A stretch of 54,423 bases of DNA from an uncultured Oscillospiraceae bacterium (GTDB lineage: Bacteria > Bacillota > Clostridia > Oscillospirales > Ruminococcaceae): the NCBI GenBank assembly GCA_949295465.1, contig CASFKY010000006.1, positions 1-54,423 of the forward strand, read 5' to 3'. Shown here in pieces: positions 22,709-32,150 of the stretch (positions are counted from its first letter, which is position 1; each line of letters begins with the position of its first letter). The notes beneath the pieces are model-generated. The model was not told where the DNA came from. It was given only the letters and a program-made list of their open reading frames with translations, and ran no database searches. The translations under genes and the position numbers were made by a program.

Positions 22709-23986
22709 TCATTTTTGCCGGATGGCGCAGATGTCCTGGCTGCTGCAGGCAATGGAGTGGCGGATGGGTTTCCAGGTGACATTGCGGCGCAGCGCGGCCA
22801 CGGCGATGGGAATATAAGTAAGGATGAATACCGGGAAGGTGAACAGATACAGGATCTTTTTGAGGGGGTGACAGTGGATGCTGGCCCACTCGGTGAGGGT
22901 GGTGATGAGGCCGAAGAGGAACAGGGAGAAGTAAATGCTGAGCAGAGTGTTGGTGACCTCGAAGAGGGTAAGGAAAAACAGATACTTTTTGCCGGCCCAG
23001 ACCGCATAGGCCAGGGAGCCGCCGTTGAACAGCAGCATGGCCAGGGTGAGCAGGGTGGCGGGGGCGATGGTCATCAGCATGTCGTAGCAGGAAAAGCCCT
23101 TGCGCCGGGCAGCGCCCTGCACCAGGCGGCAGCCGTAGTGGCGCACCACCTGGTAAAAACCCTTGGACCAGCGCAGCCGCTGGTTCCAGGATTCTCCAAA
23201 GCAGACCGGCTGTTCGTCGTAGAGCACGGCCCGGGGGCAGTAGCCGATGGGGTTGTGATGGATGGCGTTGTCCACCGAGAACTCGATGTCCTCGGTGAGC
23301 AGGTGCCATTTCCAGCCGCCGGCCTTTTCCAGCAGGCGGGCCGACACCAGAAAGCCGGTGCCCGAGATGGCGCAGTTCAGCCCCAGCTTGCAGCGGGCCC
23401 CGTTGAGAAAGCGGCTCTCCCGCAAAAACCACAGGGCATATCCGGCGCTGATCCAGTTGCTGCCGTAGTTCTTGGAGTTGCGGTAGCTGGTGACCACCGG
23501 GTAGCCGCTGCGGAAGGTGCGGTCCATCTCTTTCACAAAGTCAGGGTCCAGCACATTGTCCGCGTCAAAGACAAAATAGCCGTCGTAGGGCAGGCCGGTG
23601 TTGTGCCGGGGCAGGTAGGCCAGGGCGGCGTCCAGGGCGTAGCCCTTGCCCACCAGCCGGCTGCTGTGGCGCTCCAGCACGTCCACGCCCGGGTGGAGTC
23701 GGGCCTTCTGGGCGGTGCGGTCGGTGCAGTTGTCGGCGATTACATAGATGTCCAGCAGCTCTTTGGGATAGTTCTGGGCCTCCAGGCTTTCCAGGAGCTT
23801 GTCGATCACTGCCTCCTCGTTGCGGGCGGGGATCAGCACCGCATAGCGGCCCGGAGTGCCCTTGGGGTCCAGGGGCTTTTCTTTTTTGAACAGCCCCACC
23901 AGCAGGTAGAAGGCCTGGTAGGCGTAGGCGGCAAAAAACAGGATCAGAATGGCCAGATTGGCGTAAATCACAAGATTTGTCAGCAT
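22709..23986 (-). CDS. Membrane glycosyltransferase, GT2 (cellulose-synthase/poly-GlcNAc-synthase-like)
   Basis: 425 residues. An N-terminal membrane helix (8-32) is followed by a cytosolic GT2 domain: VLIPARNEEAVI, the metal-binding DADN, catalytic-base TED and QRLRWSKG (QxxRW). Three to four C-terminal helices (about 300-405) make the usual translocating arrangement. It likely polymerises or transfers a sugar from a nucleotide donor to an envelope glycan; the product cannot be named. The ATG at 23986 follows GGGAAAGG. Between it and the ftsH stop lie about 216 bases without a gene. Confidence 0.9.
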   Translation of the reverse strand: MLTNLVIYANLAILILFFAAYAYQAFYLLVGLFKKEKPLDPKGTPGRYAVLIPARNEEAVIDKLLESLEAQNYPKELLDIYVIADNCTDRTAQKARLHPGVDVLERHSSRLVGKGYALDAALAYLPRHNTGLPYDGYFVFDADNVLDPDFVKEMDRTFRSGYPVVTSYRNSKNYGSNWISAGYALWFLRESRFLNGARCKLGLNCAISGTGFLVSARLLEKAGGWKWHLLTEDIEFSVDNAIHHNPIGYCPRAVLYDEQPVCFGESWNQRLRWSKGFYQVVRHYGCRLVQGAARRKGFSCYDMLMTIAPATLLTLAMLLFNGGSLAYAVWAGKKYLFFLTLFEVTNTLLSIYFSLFLFGLITTLTEWASIHCHPLKKILYLFTFPVFILTYIPIAVAALRRNVTWKPIRHSIACSSQDICAIRQK

Positions 23987-24202
23987 AACTTATACCTTTC
24001 CCTTTTTGGCGATGAAGCAGGCTGAAAGGCAGCGGCCGGGCCCTTTTAAAGGGGCGCAGTCTCTGCCTTTCGGGGATTGCTCTTTGCTTTTTGTCGATGC
24101 TATGAGGAACAAAAATATGCCGGAAATCGCAGCTTTTCAAAAATCACAAAATTTTCATGGGCGGCCCGGCGCGGGGCGCCAAAAGCCCCGCAGGGGAATC
24201 TG

Positions 24203-26149
24203 TCAGGACTGGGCCCCCTCGGGGGTGTCGTCCGGGCTGTGGGGAGCCTGCGGCTCGCCGTCGGCCTGGGATGCGTCATCGGCCTGAGGCTCCTTGCGGG
24301 TCTCGGAACCGCCGGGCAGAGCCAGGTATTCCGGGTTTTCCATCAGGTGCATGAACTCGGGGCCGGTGATGGTCTCCTTGGTGTAGAGGTGCTTGGCCAG
24401 GGTGTGCAGCTGGGCCATGTTGCTGCTCAGCAGCCGCTTGGCCTTTTCCCGCTGGGTTGCAATGATCTCTTCCACCTTTTTGTCCACCAGGGCCGCCGTC
24501 TCGGAGCTGCATGCCAGGGAGGAATCCCCGCCCAGGTAGGCGTTGCTGGTGGTTTCCAGGGCCACCATCCCGAAATCGCTCATGCCGAACCGGGTCACCA
24601 TTTGGCGTGCCAGCTTGGTGGCCTGCTCGATGTCGTTGGAAGCGCCGGTGGTGATGGTGTGGAACACCAGTTCCTCGGCCACCTGGCCGCCGGTGTAGGT
24701 GCAGATCTTATCCTCCAGCTCCTTCTGGTTCAAGAGGGCCTTATCCCGCTCTTCCACCTGCATGGTGTAGCCCAGCGCGCCGGAGGTGCGGGGGATGATG
24801 GTGATCTTGGAGACGGGGGCCGAATGGCTTTGCAGCGCCGCCACCAGGGCGTGGCCGATCTCATGGTAGGACACGATCATCTTTTCCTTGTCCGAGAGGA
24901 TGGAGTTCTTTTTCTTGTAGCCGGCGATGACCACTTCCACGCTCTCCATCAGGTCGTTCTGGGTCACGGCCCGGCGGCCGTCCCGCACGGCCCGCAGGGC
25001 CGCCTCGTTCACCATGTTGGCCAGCTCGGCGCCCGAAGCGCCGGCCGCCATCCGGGCAATGACCTCAAAATCCACATTGGGGCTGATCTTTACCTTGCGG
25101 GCGTGCACCTTCAGGATCTCGGTGCGGCCCTTCAGGTCGGGCAGCTCCACCGGGATGCGCCGGTCAAACCGGCCGGGCCGCAAAAGGGCCGGGTCCAGGC
25201 TGTCGGGCCGGTTGGTGGCGGCCAGGATGATGACGCCCTTGGTGGCGTCAAAGCCGTCCATCTCGGTGAGCAGCTGGTTCAGGGTCTGTTCCCGTTCGTC
25301 GTTGCCGCCCACCATGCCGCCGGCGCCGTCCCGCTTTTTGCCGATGGTGTCGATCTCGTCAATGAAAACGATGCAGGGAGCCTTCTCGGCGGCCTGCTTG
25401 AACAGGTCCCGCACCTTGGCGGCCCCCATGCCCACAAACATCTCCACGAATTCCGAGCCGGAGATGGAGAAGAAGGGGACCCCTGCCTCGCCGGCCACTG
25501 CCTTGGCCAGCAAGGTCTTGCCGGTGCCCGGAGGGCCCACCAGCAAAGCGCCCTTGGGGGCCCGGGCGCCGATGGCCGCGTACTTGCCCGGGTCGTGGAG
25601 GAAATCCACGATCTCGCTCAGCAGCTCCTTGGCCTCATCCTCGCCGGCCACATCACTGAACTTGATGCCCTCGCTGGAAGGCACATAGACCTTGGCGTTG
25701 GATTTGCCGAAGCTCATGGCGTTGCCGCCGATGCCCTTCTTGGACAACTGTTTCATCATCACTTGGCCCAGCGCCGCAAAGAGCAGGATGGGGAAGATCC
25801 AGGTAAAGAGGAACTGAAGCAGGGGGCTGGCCTGCTGGATGATGGGCGAGCTGAAATCCCGGATGCCCGCCTCGTACAGCCGGTCGGCCAGGCCGGGGTC
25901 ATCCATGGGGCCAGTCTTGTAATAGTTGCCGGAGGTGTCCTCAAAGACGATCTCGTTGGTGTCGATCTCCACCCGGGAGATCTGCCCCTCGTCCACCATC
26001 TCCATGAACTGGCCGTAACTCACCTCTTCCACCCGGGCCCCCATCATGCTGGGGAACACCAGGCTGTTGAGCAGGATCATCACCACCAGCACAATCAGGG
26101 CGTAGTAGATCAGAGGCTTGCGATTGTTGGTAGGATTTGTGGTTTGCAT
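24203..26149 (-). CDS. ftsH: ATP-dependent zinc metalloprotease FtsH
   Basis: 648-residue membrane-anchored AAA protease. TM1 at about 13-35, an extracytoplasmic segment to about 105, TM2 to about 130; AAA domain with Walker A GPPGTGKT, Walker [12 protein letters not shown] region [20 protein letters not shown]; peptidase zinc motif HEIGH (usual HEAGH) and distal Asp in [10 protein letters not shown]. An acidic, Ser/Pro/Gln-rich tail (last 45 residues) is variable. Degrades membrane and regulatory proteins. The HEIGH variant hints at a paralogue rather than the sole housekeeping copy. The ATG at 26149 follows AAGGAG. Apparently monocistronic. Confidence 0.97.
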   Translation of the reverse strand: MQTTNPTNNRKPLIYYALIVLVVMILLNSLVFPSMMGARVEEVSYGQFMEMVDEGQISRVEIDTNEIVFEDTSGNYYKTGPMDDPGLADRLYEAGIRDFSSPIIQQASPLLQFLFTWIFPILLFAALGQVMMKQLSKKGIGGNAMSFGKSNAKVYVPSSEGIKFSDVAGEDEAKELLSEIVDFLHDPGKYAAIGARAPKGALLVGPPGTGKTLLAKAVAGEAGVPFFSISGSEFVEMFVGMGAAKVRDLFKQAAEKAPCIVFIDEIDTIGKKRDGAGGMVGGNDEREQTLNQLLTEMDGFDATKGVIILAATNRPDSLDPALLRPGRFDRRIPVELPDLKGRTEILKVHARKVKISPNVDFEVIARMAAGASGAELANMVNEAALRAVRDGRRAVTQNDLMESVEVVIAGYKKKNSILSDKEKMIVSYHEIGHALVAALQSHSAPVSKITIIPRTSGALGYTMQVEERDKALLNQKELEDKICTYTGGQVAEELVFHTITTGASNDIEQATKLARQMVTRFGMSDFGMVALETTSNAYLGGDSSLACSSETAALVDKKVEEIIATQREKAKRLLSSNMAQLHTLAKHLYTKETITGPEFMHLMENPEYLALPGGSETRKEPQADDASQADGEPQAPHSPDDTPEGAQS

Positions 26150-26339
26150 AGTACAGTCTCCTTATCCCGGCCGGGCCGGAAAGACATATAGAACATTATA
26201 GGCATTTGGGGAGAAAAGAAAAGGGTTTGCTTTGTTTTTGATCATTATCACAAAAAGATATGAACGTTTTCTTGGAAAAAGATGAAATAAGTGTGAAAGA
26301 TAGCACTCTATATGATTGACTGCCAAAACTTTACCACAA

Positions 26340-26373
26340 AAAGGCTCCGGCCCCAAAATCCGGGGCCGGAGCA
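26340..26373 (-). terminator. Terminator of the RND-TetR operon
   Basis: On the minus strand, GCTCCGGCCCCGG / CCGGGGCCGGAGC stem with ATTTT-type loop and CTTTTTG tail, 30 bases past the TetR stop. Confidence 0.85.
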
Positions 26374-26401
26374 GCATAAAACAATCAACAAAAAATAAAA
26401 A

Positions 26402-27016
26402 TCATTCCAGCGCGCTTTTCAGCATAGCCTGGGTGTAGGCGCGCAGTTTTTCCTTGTCACAGAGGAAAGCGAACTCTGGCGGCACCTCGCTTTTCTGGTG
26501 CATCAGCGCATTGGCAAAAGCCATGTAGGCCGAGGAAATCACATAGGCAAAATAGGAGTACTCACAGTCCGGCCGCACCTGGTGGCTGAGCTTGCCCAGC
26601 TCCATAGCACGCCGCAGCAGGGACTGAAGCCGACCGCAATAGGACGATGAGAGCTCCTGGTAGCAGGGCTGCTTGCCCGGGTTCAGGGCCAGGGCGATCA
26701 TCCGATAGGAGGAGGCCCGGGAATCGATCAGCCCGGAAACATAATCCAGGGATTTCTCCAGCAGGGTGCCGAAGTCCGGGCAGGAGGACACCATCTGTTC
26801 CAGAGCGGTCAGTTCCCCCTCGATGCAGTAGAAAAAGGTGCCCAGGAGGATCTCTTCCTTGGAGCGGAAGTATTCGTACAGGGTGCCCTTGCCCATGCCG
26901 GCAGCGTCCGCAATCTGCTGCACCTTCAGCTGGCTCAGGTCGCTGCCGCTGGCGGCCAGCCGCAGCACACCCTCGAAGATCTGGGTTTCCCGGTCAGGGA
27001 AAGAGCGGGGTTCCAT
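26402..27016 (-). CDS. TetR/AcrR family regulator
   Basis: 204 residues. N-terminal HTH (residues 10-55) with LKVQQIADAAGMGKGTLYEYFRSKEE, the classical TetR signature, and a helical ligand-binding/dimerisation C-terminal domain. Its ATG directly follows the RND stop (TGA-ATG), so it is coexpressed with the pump and probably represses the shared promoter at the 18-bp palindrome 31182-31199, induced by a pump substrate. Confidence 0.94.
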   Translation of the reverse strand: MEPRSFPDRETQIFEGVLRLAASGSDLSQLKVQQIADAAGMGKGTLYEYFRSKEEILLGTFFYCIEGELTALEQMVSSCPDFGTLLEKSLDYVSGLIDSRASSYRMIALALNPGKQPCYQELSSSYCGRLQSLLRRAMELGKLSHQVRPDCEYSYFAYVISSAYMAFANALMHQKSEVPPEFAFLCDKEKLRAYTQAMLKSALE

Positions 27017-30000
27017 TCAATCGCCTCCCTTCGGGGCGGCCGCGGCGGGCTCCTGCCCGGCAGACTGGGCCAGGCGGGCCTGCTCCTGCTGGATGAACTC
27101 GGCGGCATCGTCGGGCAGATCGTCCAGATTCTCGCTGCCCACGTCGATCTCCAGGGGCTTGCGCTTGAACAGCAGGTCGTACATGATGGGGATGATGAAG
27201 AGGGTCATCAGGGTGGCATAGGCCAGGCCGCCGATGATCACGATGGCCATGCCCTTGCCCAGCTGGCTGCCCATATCGTCGCCCATCACCATCTTGGTCA
27301 TGGCCAGGATGGTGGTGAGGGCAGTCATCAGGATGGGCCGCATCCGGGTCTTGCCGGTGGCGATCAGGGCCGAACGGCGCTCCATGCCGCCCAGCCGCAG
27401 CTGATTGGCGTAGTCCACAAAGACGATGCCGTTGTTCACCACGGTGCCCAGCAGCACCACAAAGCCCATCAGGCTGGTGATGGAGAGCAGCTCCCCGGTG
27501 AACAGCAGCCCGAACAGGCCGCCGGTGAAGGCCAGGGGCACCGTGAACAGCACGATGAAGGGGGAGAGCAGGCTCTGGAACTGGGCCACCATCACCAGGT
27601 AGATGAACAACAGGCCCAGGCCCATGATCAGCAGCATCTGCTCCACCATGTCGTTGACGCTCTCGCTCTCGCCGCCCAGGTCCACAATATAGCCGTCGGG
27701 GGCCTGGTAGTCTGCCAGCAGGGGTTCCAGCTCCCGGGCCAGCAGGGTGGCGTTGTAGCCGTCGGCCACCGTGGCGGTGACCGTCATATACCGGGACTGG
27801 TTCTCCCGGCTGATGGAGGCCACGCCCTTCTCATTTTGGATGGTGGCAAATTCGCCCAGGGTGTGGGTCTCGGTGACGGTGTCGTTGTCCTCATCCACCA
27901 CCGATACCTCAAAGGGGTACTCCATCAGGTTTTCCACCGTGAGGGGGTCGGTCTCATCCTTGACCACCACGTCCATCTCGGCCCCGTCGATGTTGACGGT
28001 GGTGGAGGTGGACTCCACCGTCAGGCTGGAGGACAGCTCCTGGTAGATCTGGGCCACCGAGAGCCCCAGGCTCATGGCCTTGTTCTTGTCCAGCATCAGG
28101 TGAATCACGTCGTCTCCGTCTTCCTGGCCGTTTTCGATCTCCTCAAAGCCTTCCACCTGGCCCACGATCCCCATCACGTCCTCGCTGACGCTCTGGAGAG
28201 TCTCCAGGTCGGGGCCGTAGATGTTGATGGACAGGCCGCTGGCCGAGAGGGCCGACAGGTCCGCGCCGGAGGAGATCTCCACCGTGCAGGGCAGGCCGGC
28301 GGTGGCGTCCAGGATCTGCTGGGTCAGGGCCTGCACCTGGGCCTTGCCGGCCTTTTCGTCCTCCAGGGTCACATAGAACATGTAGTCCAGATATTCATCC
28401 ATGGCCGAGGAGATCTCGGAAGAGGAGGAGAGCATGGCCATCGCGTTGCCGGATACCATGGCACCCACATTCTTGACTCCCTCCAAGGGGATGATGGCGT
28501 CCATCACCTGGTCGGCGGTGGAATAGGCATCCTCCTTTTCCATGTCCTCGGGCATGGTGACGGTCACCGAGAGCTCGTCGGTGGTCATTTCGGGCATCAC
28601 CACAATGCCCATGCGGCCTACCTGCCACACCGAGAAGGCCAGCAGCACAATGGCCAGGGCCAGGGGCACAACCTTCACCTTCAGGCACCAGGCCAGCAGC
28701 CGGCCGTAGGCCTCCTGCACCTGGTCAAACCAGGGATGGCTCTTGGGGTGGCTGTTGCGCAGCAGGCTGGAGCCGGCAGCGGGCACCACGGTCATGGCCA
28801 CCAGCAGGCTGGCCATAAGGCAGAAGATGATGGTCAGGCACATGGGCATCATCAATTCCCGCACCTGGCCGGTGGAGAACACCATAGGCAAAAACACGCA
28901 GACCGTGGTGAGGGTGGAGGAGAGGATGGCGCCCGCCACCTGGCGGGTGCCCTGCACCGCCGCCCGGGGAGCTCCCACGCCCCGGGTGCGCAGCCGGTAG
29001 ATGTTCTCAATGACTACGATGGAGTTGTCCACCAGCATGCCGATGCCCAGCGCAAGCCCCGACAGGGTGAGCATGTTCAGGGTGATGCCGCTGAAATACA
29101 TGCACACCAGGGCGGCCAGTACGCTCAGGGGGATGCTGAAGGCCACCACCAGGGTGGGCAGCACGTCCTTGAGGAAGAGGGCCAGCACGATGATGGCCAG
29201 CACACCGCCCACAATCATGCTGTCCTGCACGCTGTTGACAATGATATTGATGTAGTCGCCCTGATCCATCAGGGGAACCACCGACAGGCCGGGGTACTTG
29301 GCCTCCAGGTCTTCAATGGCGGCCAGACAGGTCTCGCTCACCTCGTTGGTGCCGGAGGTGCTGCCCTTGAACACCGACAGGATCACCGAGTTTTCCCCGT
29401 TCATCCGGGCATAGCTGTCGGCGGCGTTGTCCACCACCGTGATGTCGGCCACGTCCGAGAGCCGCACATCGCCCACATCGTGGATGTTGCACAGCACGGT
29501 GCCGGCCAGTTCATCCAGGTCGGCATAGTTTTCGCCCACCTTCAACAGCCAGGAGCTGTCCTGTTCATCGTCGATATAGCCGGCAGGCATCTCAAAGTTC
29601 TGGGCATAGATCAGCTGGGAGAGGGTGTCCAGGCTCAGAAGGCTGTCGGCGTTGGCCTTGAGCAGGGCCTCCCGGCGCTGCTTTTCAAAGGATTTTACCC
29701 CGTCGTTGTAGCTGTCCCATCCCTCGTCGATCTGCTCCTGCCCCTCGGAGACGGAACTCCAGCTGTCGTCCAGCTGATCCCGCCCCTCGTTGATGGAGTC
29801 CAGCCCGTCGTCCAGCTGGCTTTCAGCCGAATCCAGGCTGGCCTTCTGGGCGCGCAGGTTGGATTCGGCGGTCACCAGGATGGAGGGCCAGGATTCCTGG
29901 ATGGCGTTCACGTCCTCTGCGGTCAGGCTCTCGGCGGCATAGCCGAAATCACCCAGCCCGGCGGCAGTGGCCATGGTCTGAAAAACGGTGAGGGATTGGG

Positions 30001-31090
30001 CCAGCCCGTCCTTCAGGCTGGTCAGCTCTTGATTGGAGGTGGTCAGGGCGCTTTCCAGCGCGGCAGAGGCGTCCTGTACCGTGGCCAGCCCGTCGGTGGC
30101 GACTTGCAAGTCGGTCAGGGCATCCAGGTCCTCGGGGGCCAGTTCCTGGGCGGGGTCCCTCTGGGCAAACCCGTCCCGGCAGGCCTGGAGGCCGGCAATC
30201 TGCTGATTGAGGGCATCCCGCTGGGAGATCAGGGAGACAATGGTATCGCCCAGCCCCTCCAGCTGGGGACGCTTATCCGGCTCAAACTGGGCCAGGGCCT
30301 GGTCCAGGGCATTCTTGCCGTCCTCCAGCTCCCGCTTGGAGTCCCAGAGCTGATCCTCGTTGTCCTGCAGGTCCTGCTCGCTGTCCAGGAGGGTCTGCTT
30401 GGATTCATCCAGGTCGCTCTGGCTGTCGATGAGGGCCTGTTTGGAGTCGTTCAATTCCTGCAGGGCCTCGGCAAAGGTAGCGTCGGTGGCCGCCAGAATC
30501 TTGTCGTTCAGGGCGTCCACCTTGTCCTTGTTCAGCTCAATCTGAACGCTCTTCTCCACCAGGCCGGTCTCGGAGACGCTGGCCACGCCGTTCTGGCGCT
30601 CCAGCACCGGGGTGACCTCTTCGTCCACAAAGTCGCTCAGATCATAGACATCCTTGCCCTCATAGCTGACGCTCAGGTACATGGTGGCCATCATGTCCAT
30701 GCTCAGCTCCAGCACCGAGGGGGTGGCGCAGCCCTCGGGCAGGCTGCTCTCCACCTCGTTCAGCGCGCTGGAAAGTTTGACCATCGCGCTGTCCATGTCG
30801 GTGCCGTCCTCAAACTCCAGCTGCACCATGCTGTAGTTTTCGGCGCTGGTGCTGTAGACGTTTTTCACCCCGTTGATGGTGCCAAGGGCGCTTTCCAGCG
30901 GCTCGCTCACGTCGTTTTCCACCTTTTCGGGGCTGGCCCCGGGGTAGGTGGTAATCACCATCAGGTAGGGCAGGGTCATGTTGGGCAGCAGGTCGGTGGG
31001 CATGCGGGTCAGGCTCACCACACCCAGCACCAGCACCATGATCACCGCCACCAGCACGGTAAAGGGCTTCTTTACACTGAATTTTGCCAT
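27017..31090 (-). CDS. RND-family efflux transporter permease with long coiled-coil insertion
   Basis: 1357-residue AcrB-type transporter (usual length about 1,030). TM1 at about 10-30 is followed by the porter loop, with a second TM bundle from about residue 590 (GLALGIGMLVDNSIVVIENI with the proton-relay acidic residues) and a third at the C-terminus (FVVLLGTVVNNGIVFVDYAN). Residues about 205-490 are an insertion: perfect heptads (ELNDSKQ, ALIDSQS, DLDESKQ, TLLDSEQ, DLQDNED, QLWDSKR, ELEDGKN), a helical middle and a second heptad run (425-468), i.e. an antiparallel coiled-coil hairpin projecting outside the cell. The ATG at 31090 (GAGGT upstream) is preferred over the longer frame, because the promoter and operator lie beyond it. 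First gene of the RND-TetR operon. Confidence 0.92.
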   Translation of the reverse strand: MAKFSVKKPFTVLVAVIMVLVLGVVSLTRMPTDLLPNMTLPYLMVITTYPGASPEKVENDVSEPLESALGTINGVKNVYSTSAENYSMVQLEFEDGTDMDSAMVKLSSALNEVESSLPEGCATPSVLELSMDMMATMYLSVSYEGKDVYDLSDFVDEEVTPVLERQNGVASVSETGLVEKSVQIELNKDKVDALNDKILAATDATFAEALQELNDSKQALIDSQSDLDESKQTLLDSEQDLQDNEDQLWDSKRELEDGKNALDQALAQFEPDKRPQLEGLGDTIVSLISQRDALNQQIAGLQACRDGFAQRDPAQELAPEDLDALTDLQVATDGLATVQDASAALESALTTSNQELTSLKDGLAQSLTVFQTMATAAGLGDFGYAAESLTAEDVNAIQESWPSILVTAESNLRAQKASLDSAESQLDDGLDSINEGRDQLDDSWSSVSEGQEQIDEGWDSYNDGVKSFEKQRREALLKANADSLLSLDTLSQLIYAQNFEMPAGYIDDEQDSSWLLKVGENYADLDELAGTVLCNIHDVGDVRLSDVADITVVDNAADSYARMNGENSVILSVFKGSTSGTNEVSETCLAAIEDLEAKYPGLSVVPLMDQGDYINIIVNSVQDSMIVGGVLAIIVLALFLKDVLPTLVVAFSIPLSVLAALVCMYFSGITLNMLTLSGLALGIGMLVDNSIVVIENIYRLRTRGVGAPRAAVQGTRQVAGAILSSTLTTVCVFLPMVFSTGQVRELMMPMCLTIIFCLMASLLVAMTVVPAAGSSLLRNSHPKSHPWFDQVQEAYGRLLAWCLKVKVVPLALAIVLLAFSVWQVGRMGIVVMPEMTTDELSVTVTMPEDMEKEDAYSTADQVMDAIIPLEGVKNVGAMVSGNAMAMLSSSSEISSAMDEYLDYMFYVTLEDEKAGKAQVQALTQQILDATAGLPCTVEISSGADLSALSASGLSINIYGPDLETLQSVSEDVMGIVGQVEGFEEIENGQEDGDDVIHLMLDKNKAMSLGLSVAQIYQELSSSLTVESTSTTVNIDGAEMDVVVKDETDPLTVENLMEYPFEVSVVDEDNDTVTETHTLGEFATIQNEKGVASISRENQSRYMTVTATVADGYNATLLARELEPLLADYQAPDGYIVDLGGESESVNDMVEQMLLIMGLGLLFIYLVMVAQFQSLLSPFIVLFTVPLAFTGGLFGLLFTGELLSITSLMGFVVLLGTVVNNGIVFVDYANQLRLGGMERRSALIATGKTRMRPILMTALTTILAMTKMVMGDDMGSQLGKGMAIVIIGGLAYATLMTLFIIPIMYDLLFKRKPLEIDVGSENLDDLPDDAAEFIQQEQARLAQSAGQEPAAAAPKGGD

Positions 31091-31142
31091 AGTAAACCTC
31101 AAGATCTCTGTGGATGTCCGGCCGGAACTTTCCCAAACGCAA

Positions 31143-31180
31143 AAGCCGGGCAGCACAGGCCAAAGCCTGCTGTGCCCGGT
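31143..31180 (-). other. Leader hairpin in the RND mRNA
   Basis: On the minus strand, GCCGGGCA...TGCCCGGC with inner GCAGGC / GCCTGT pairing and a TTTTG tail, lying between the operator and the ribosome site. It could be a weak attenuator or an mRNA-stabilising stem. Confidence 0.5.
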
Positions 31181-31181
31181 C

Positions 31182-31199
31182 TGACCGACCGGTCGGTCA
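31182..31199. promoter_or_regulatory. TetR operator (18-bp perfect palindrome)
   Basis: TGACCGACC / GGTCGGTCA, perfect dyad symmetry, just downstream of the predicted RND transcript start (about 31204). The cognate regulator is most likely the TetR gene at 26402-27016. Confidence 0.85.
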
Positions 31200-31210
31200 A
31201 ATGCGTTTCC

Positions 31211-31239
31211 AGTATAGACGATAGCCGGTTGGCTGTCAA
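31211..31239 (-). promoter_or_regulatory. Promoter of the RND-TetR operon
   Basis: TTGACA (31239-31234), 17-bp spacer, TATACT (31216-31211) on the minus strand; near consensus. Confidence 0.88.
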
Positions 31240-31284
31240 CGGTCTTGGGGCCGCCGGGGAAAATTTTACAATCCTTCCCAGCGC

Positions 31285-31319
31285 AAAAAATCCCGGCAGG
31301 GCCGTGGGCCCTGCCGGGA
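31285..31319 (-). terminator. Terminator of the GntR-ABC operon
   Basis: Stem TCCCGGCAGGGCC / GGCCCTGCCGGGA with a short loop, followed on the minus strand by TTTTTT. Confidence 0.9.
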
Positions 31320-31343
31320 GCAAGACTGTATGGGAAGAGAGGC

Positions 31344-32150
31344 TCAATCCAGGTTGAGCCGCTTTTCCAGCAGATAAGAAGTGACGGCGAAAAAAAGGAC
31401 TCCCAGCACCGCTTCTGTCGGAAGCAGCACCCAGAACTGGGAACTGAAATGGATGAATCCTTCGCCCTCCACGAAGAGGACACCTTCGGAGGCATTGACC
31501 CAGGGGATCAGGTCCATCAGAGTGCTGACCGCAAAAGAGATGAGAAAATAGGCGATGATGCTGGCCGCCACCCGCCAGCGGCGGAACTGATGGCCCACCA
31601 TGCAGCTGGTGTACAGCCGGCAGATAGAGGAGATCCCCTCTACGGCCATCAGCAAAAGGAATTGCAGCAGGGACAGCCAGAAGGACAGCCCGGTGCTGGC
31701 CTCAAAATAGGCGGGCAGATGGCTCAGCTGGACAAAGAGCTCGCCCAGGCTGGAGAAGAGGACGGGCGCCGAGGTGATAGTGGCGGCGGTGAGCAAAAAG
31801 AAGGAGGCGCCGGCCATGATGATGCTGGCGGCGGCCCAGACCAGGGCGGCGATGAGCTTGCTGGTCACCAGCTGCCAGGCGTGCACCGGCAGGGTGTTCA
31901 TCAGGTAGCCCTCGCCCCCCAGCAGATTTTGGTAAAACCGCCGGATGATGGTGAGGAAGGTAAACAGCATCACCGCCACCAGCATGCAGATATAGGCAGT
32001 GAGAAGGATGCCCCCCACGATGCTGTTGGAGGTGGCGGGGAAATTCATGGAAAGCCCGGCCAGAATGCTCAGGGCAGCCAGGCCCAGGTAGCAGGCGCCG
32101 AACACCCGAGCGGTGGCCAGAAATTCGTATTTCAGCAGTTTTCTCAGCAT
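31344..32150 (-). CDS. ABC transporter permease (ABC-2-like)
   Basis: 268 residues with six predicted membrane helices (first YLGLAALSILAG, last VLGVLFFAVTSYLL) and the cytosolic N-terminus MLRKLLKYEFLAT typical of ABC-2/YtrC-like permeases. Starts seven bases inside the end of the ATPase gene (ATGCTGA overlap), so both are translationally coupled. Exported substrate unknown; homologues with a GntR/YtrA repressor respond to cell-wall-active compounds. Confidence 0.87.
   Translation of the reverse strand: MLRKLLKYEFLATARVFGACYLGLAALSILAGLSMNFPATSNSIVGGILLTAYICMLVAVMLFTFLTIIRRFYQNLLGGEGYLMNTLPVHAWQLVTSKLIAALVWAAASIIMAGASFFLLTAATITSAPVLFSSLGELFVQLSHLPAYFEASTGLSFWLSLLQFLLLMAVEGISSICRLYTSCMVGHQFRRWRVAASIIAYFLISFAVSTLMDLIPWVNASEGVLFVEGEGFIHFSSQFWVLLPTEAVLGVLFFAVTSYLLEKRLNLD

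Noticed and set aside
27836-31357. 1173-codon open frame on the plus strand
   Set aside because: Antisense shadow of the RND transporter; repetitive His/Gly/Val composition, no start context.
27017-31495. Longer start for the RND protein (to 31495)
   Set aside because: The extra 135 codons cross the promoter, the TetR operator and a terminator; the ATG at 31090 has a ribosome site and the typical AcrB-like N-terminus.
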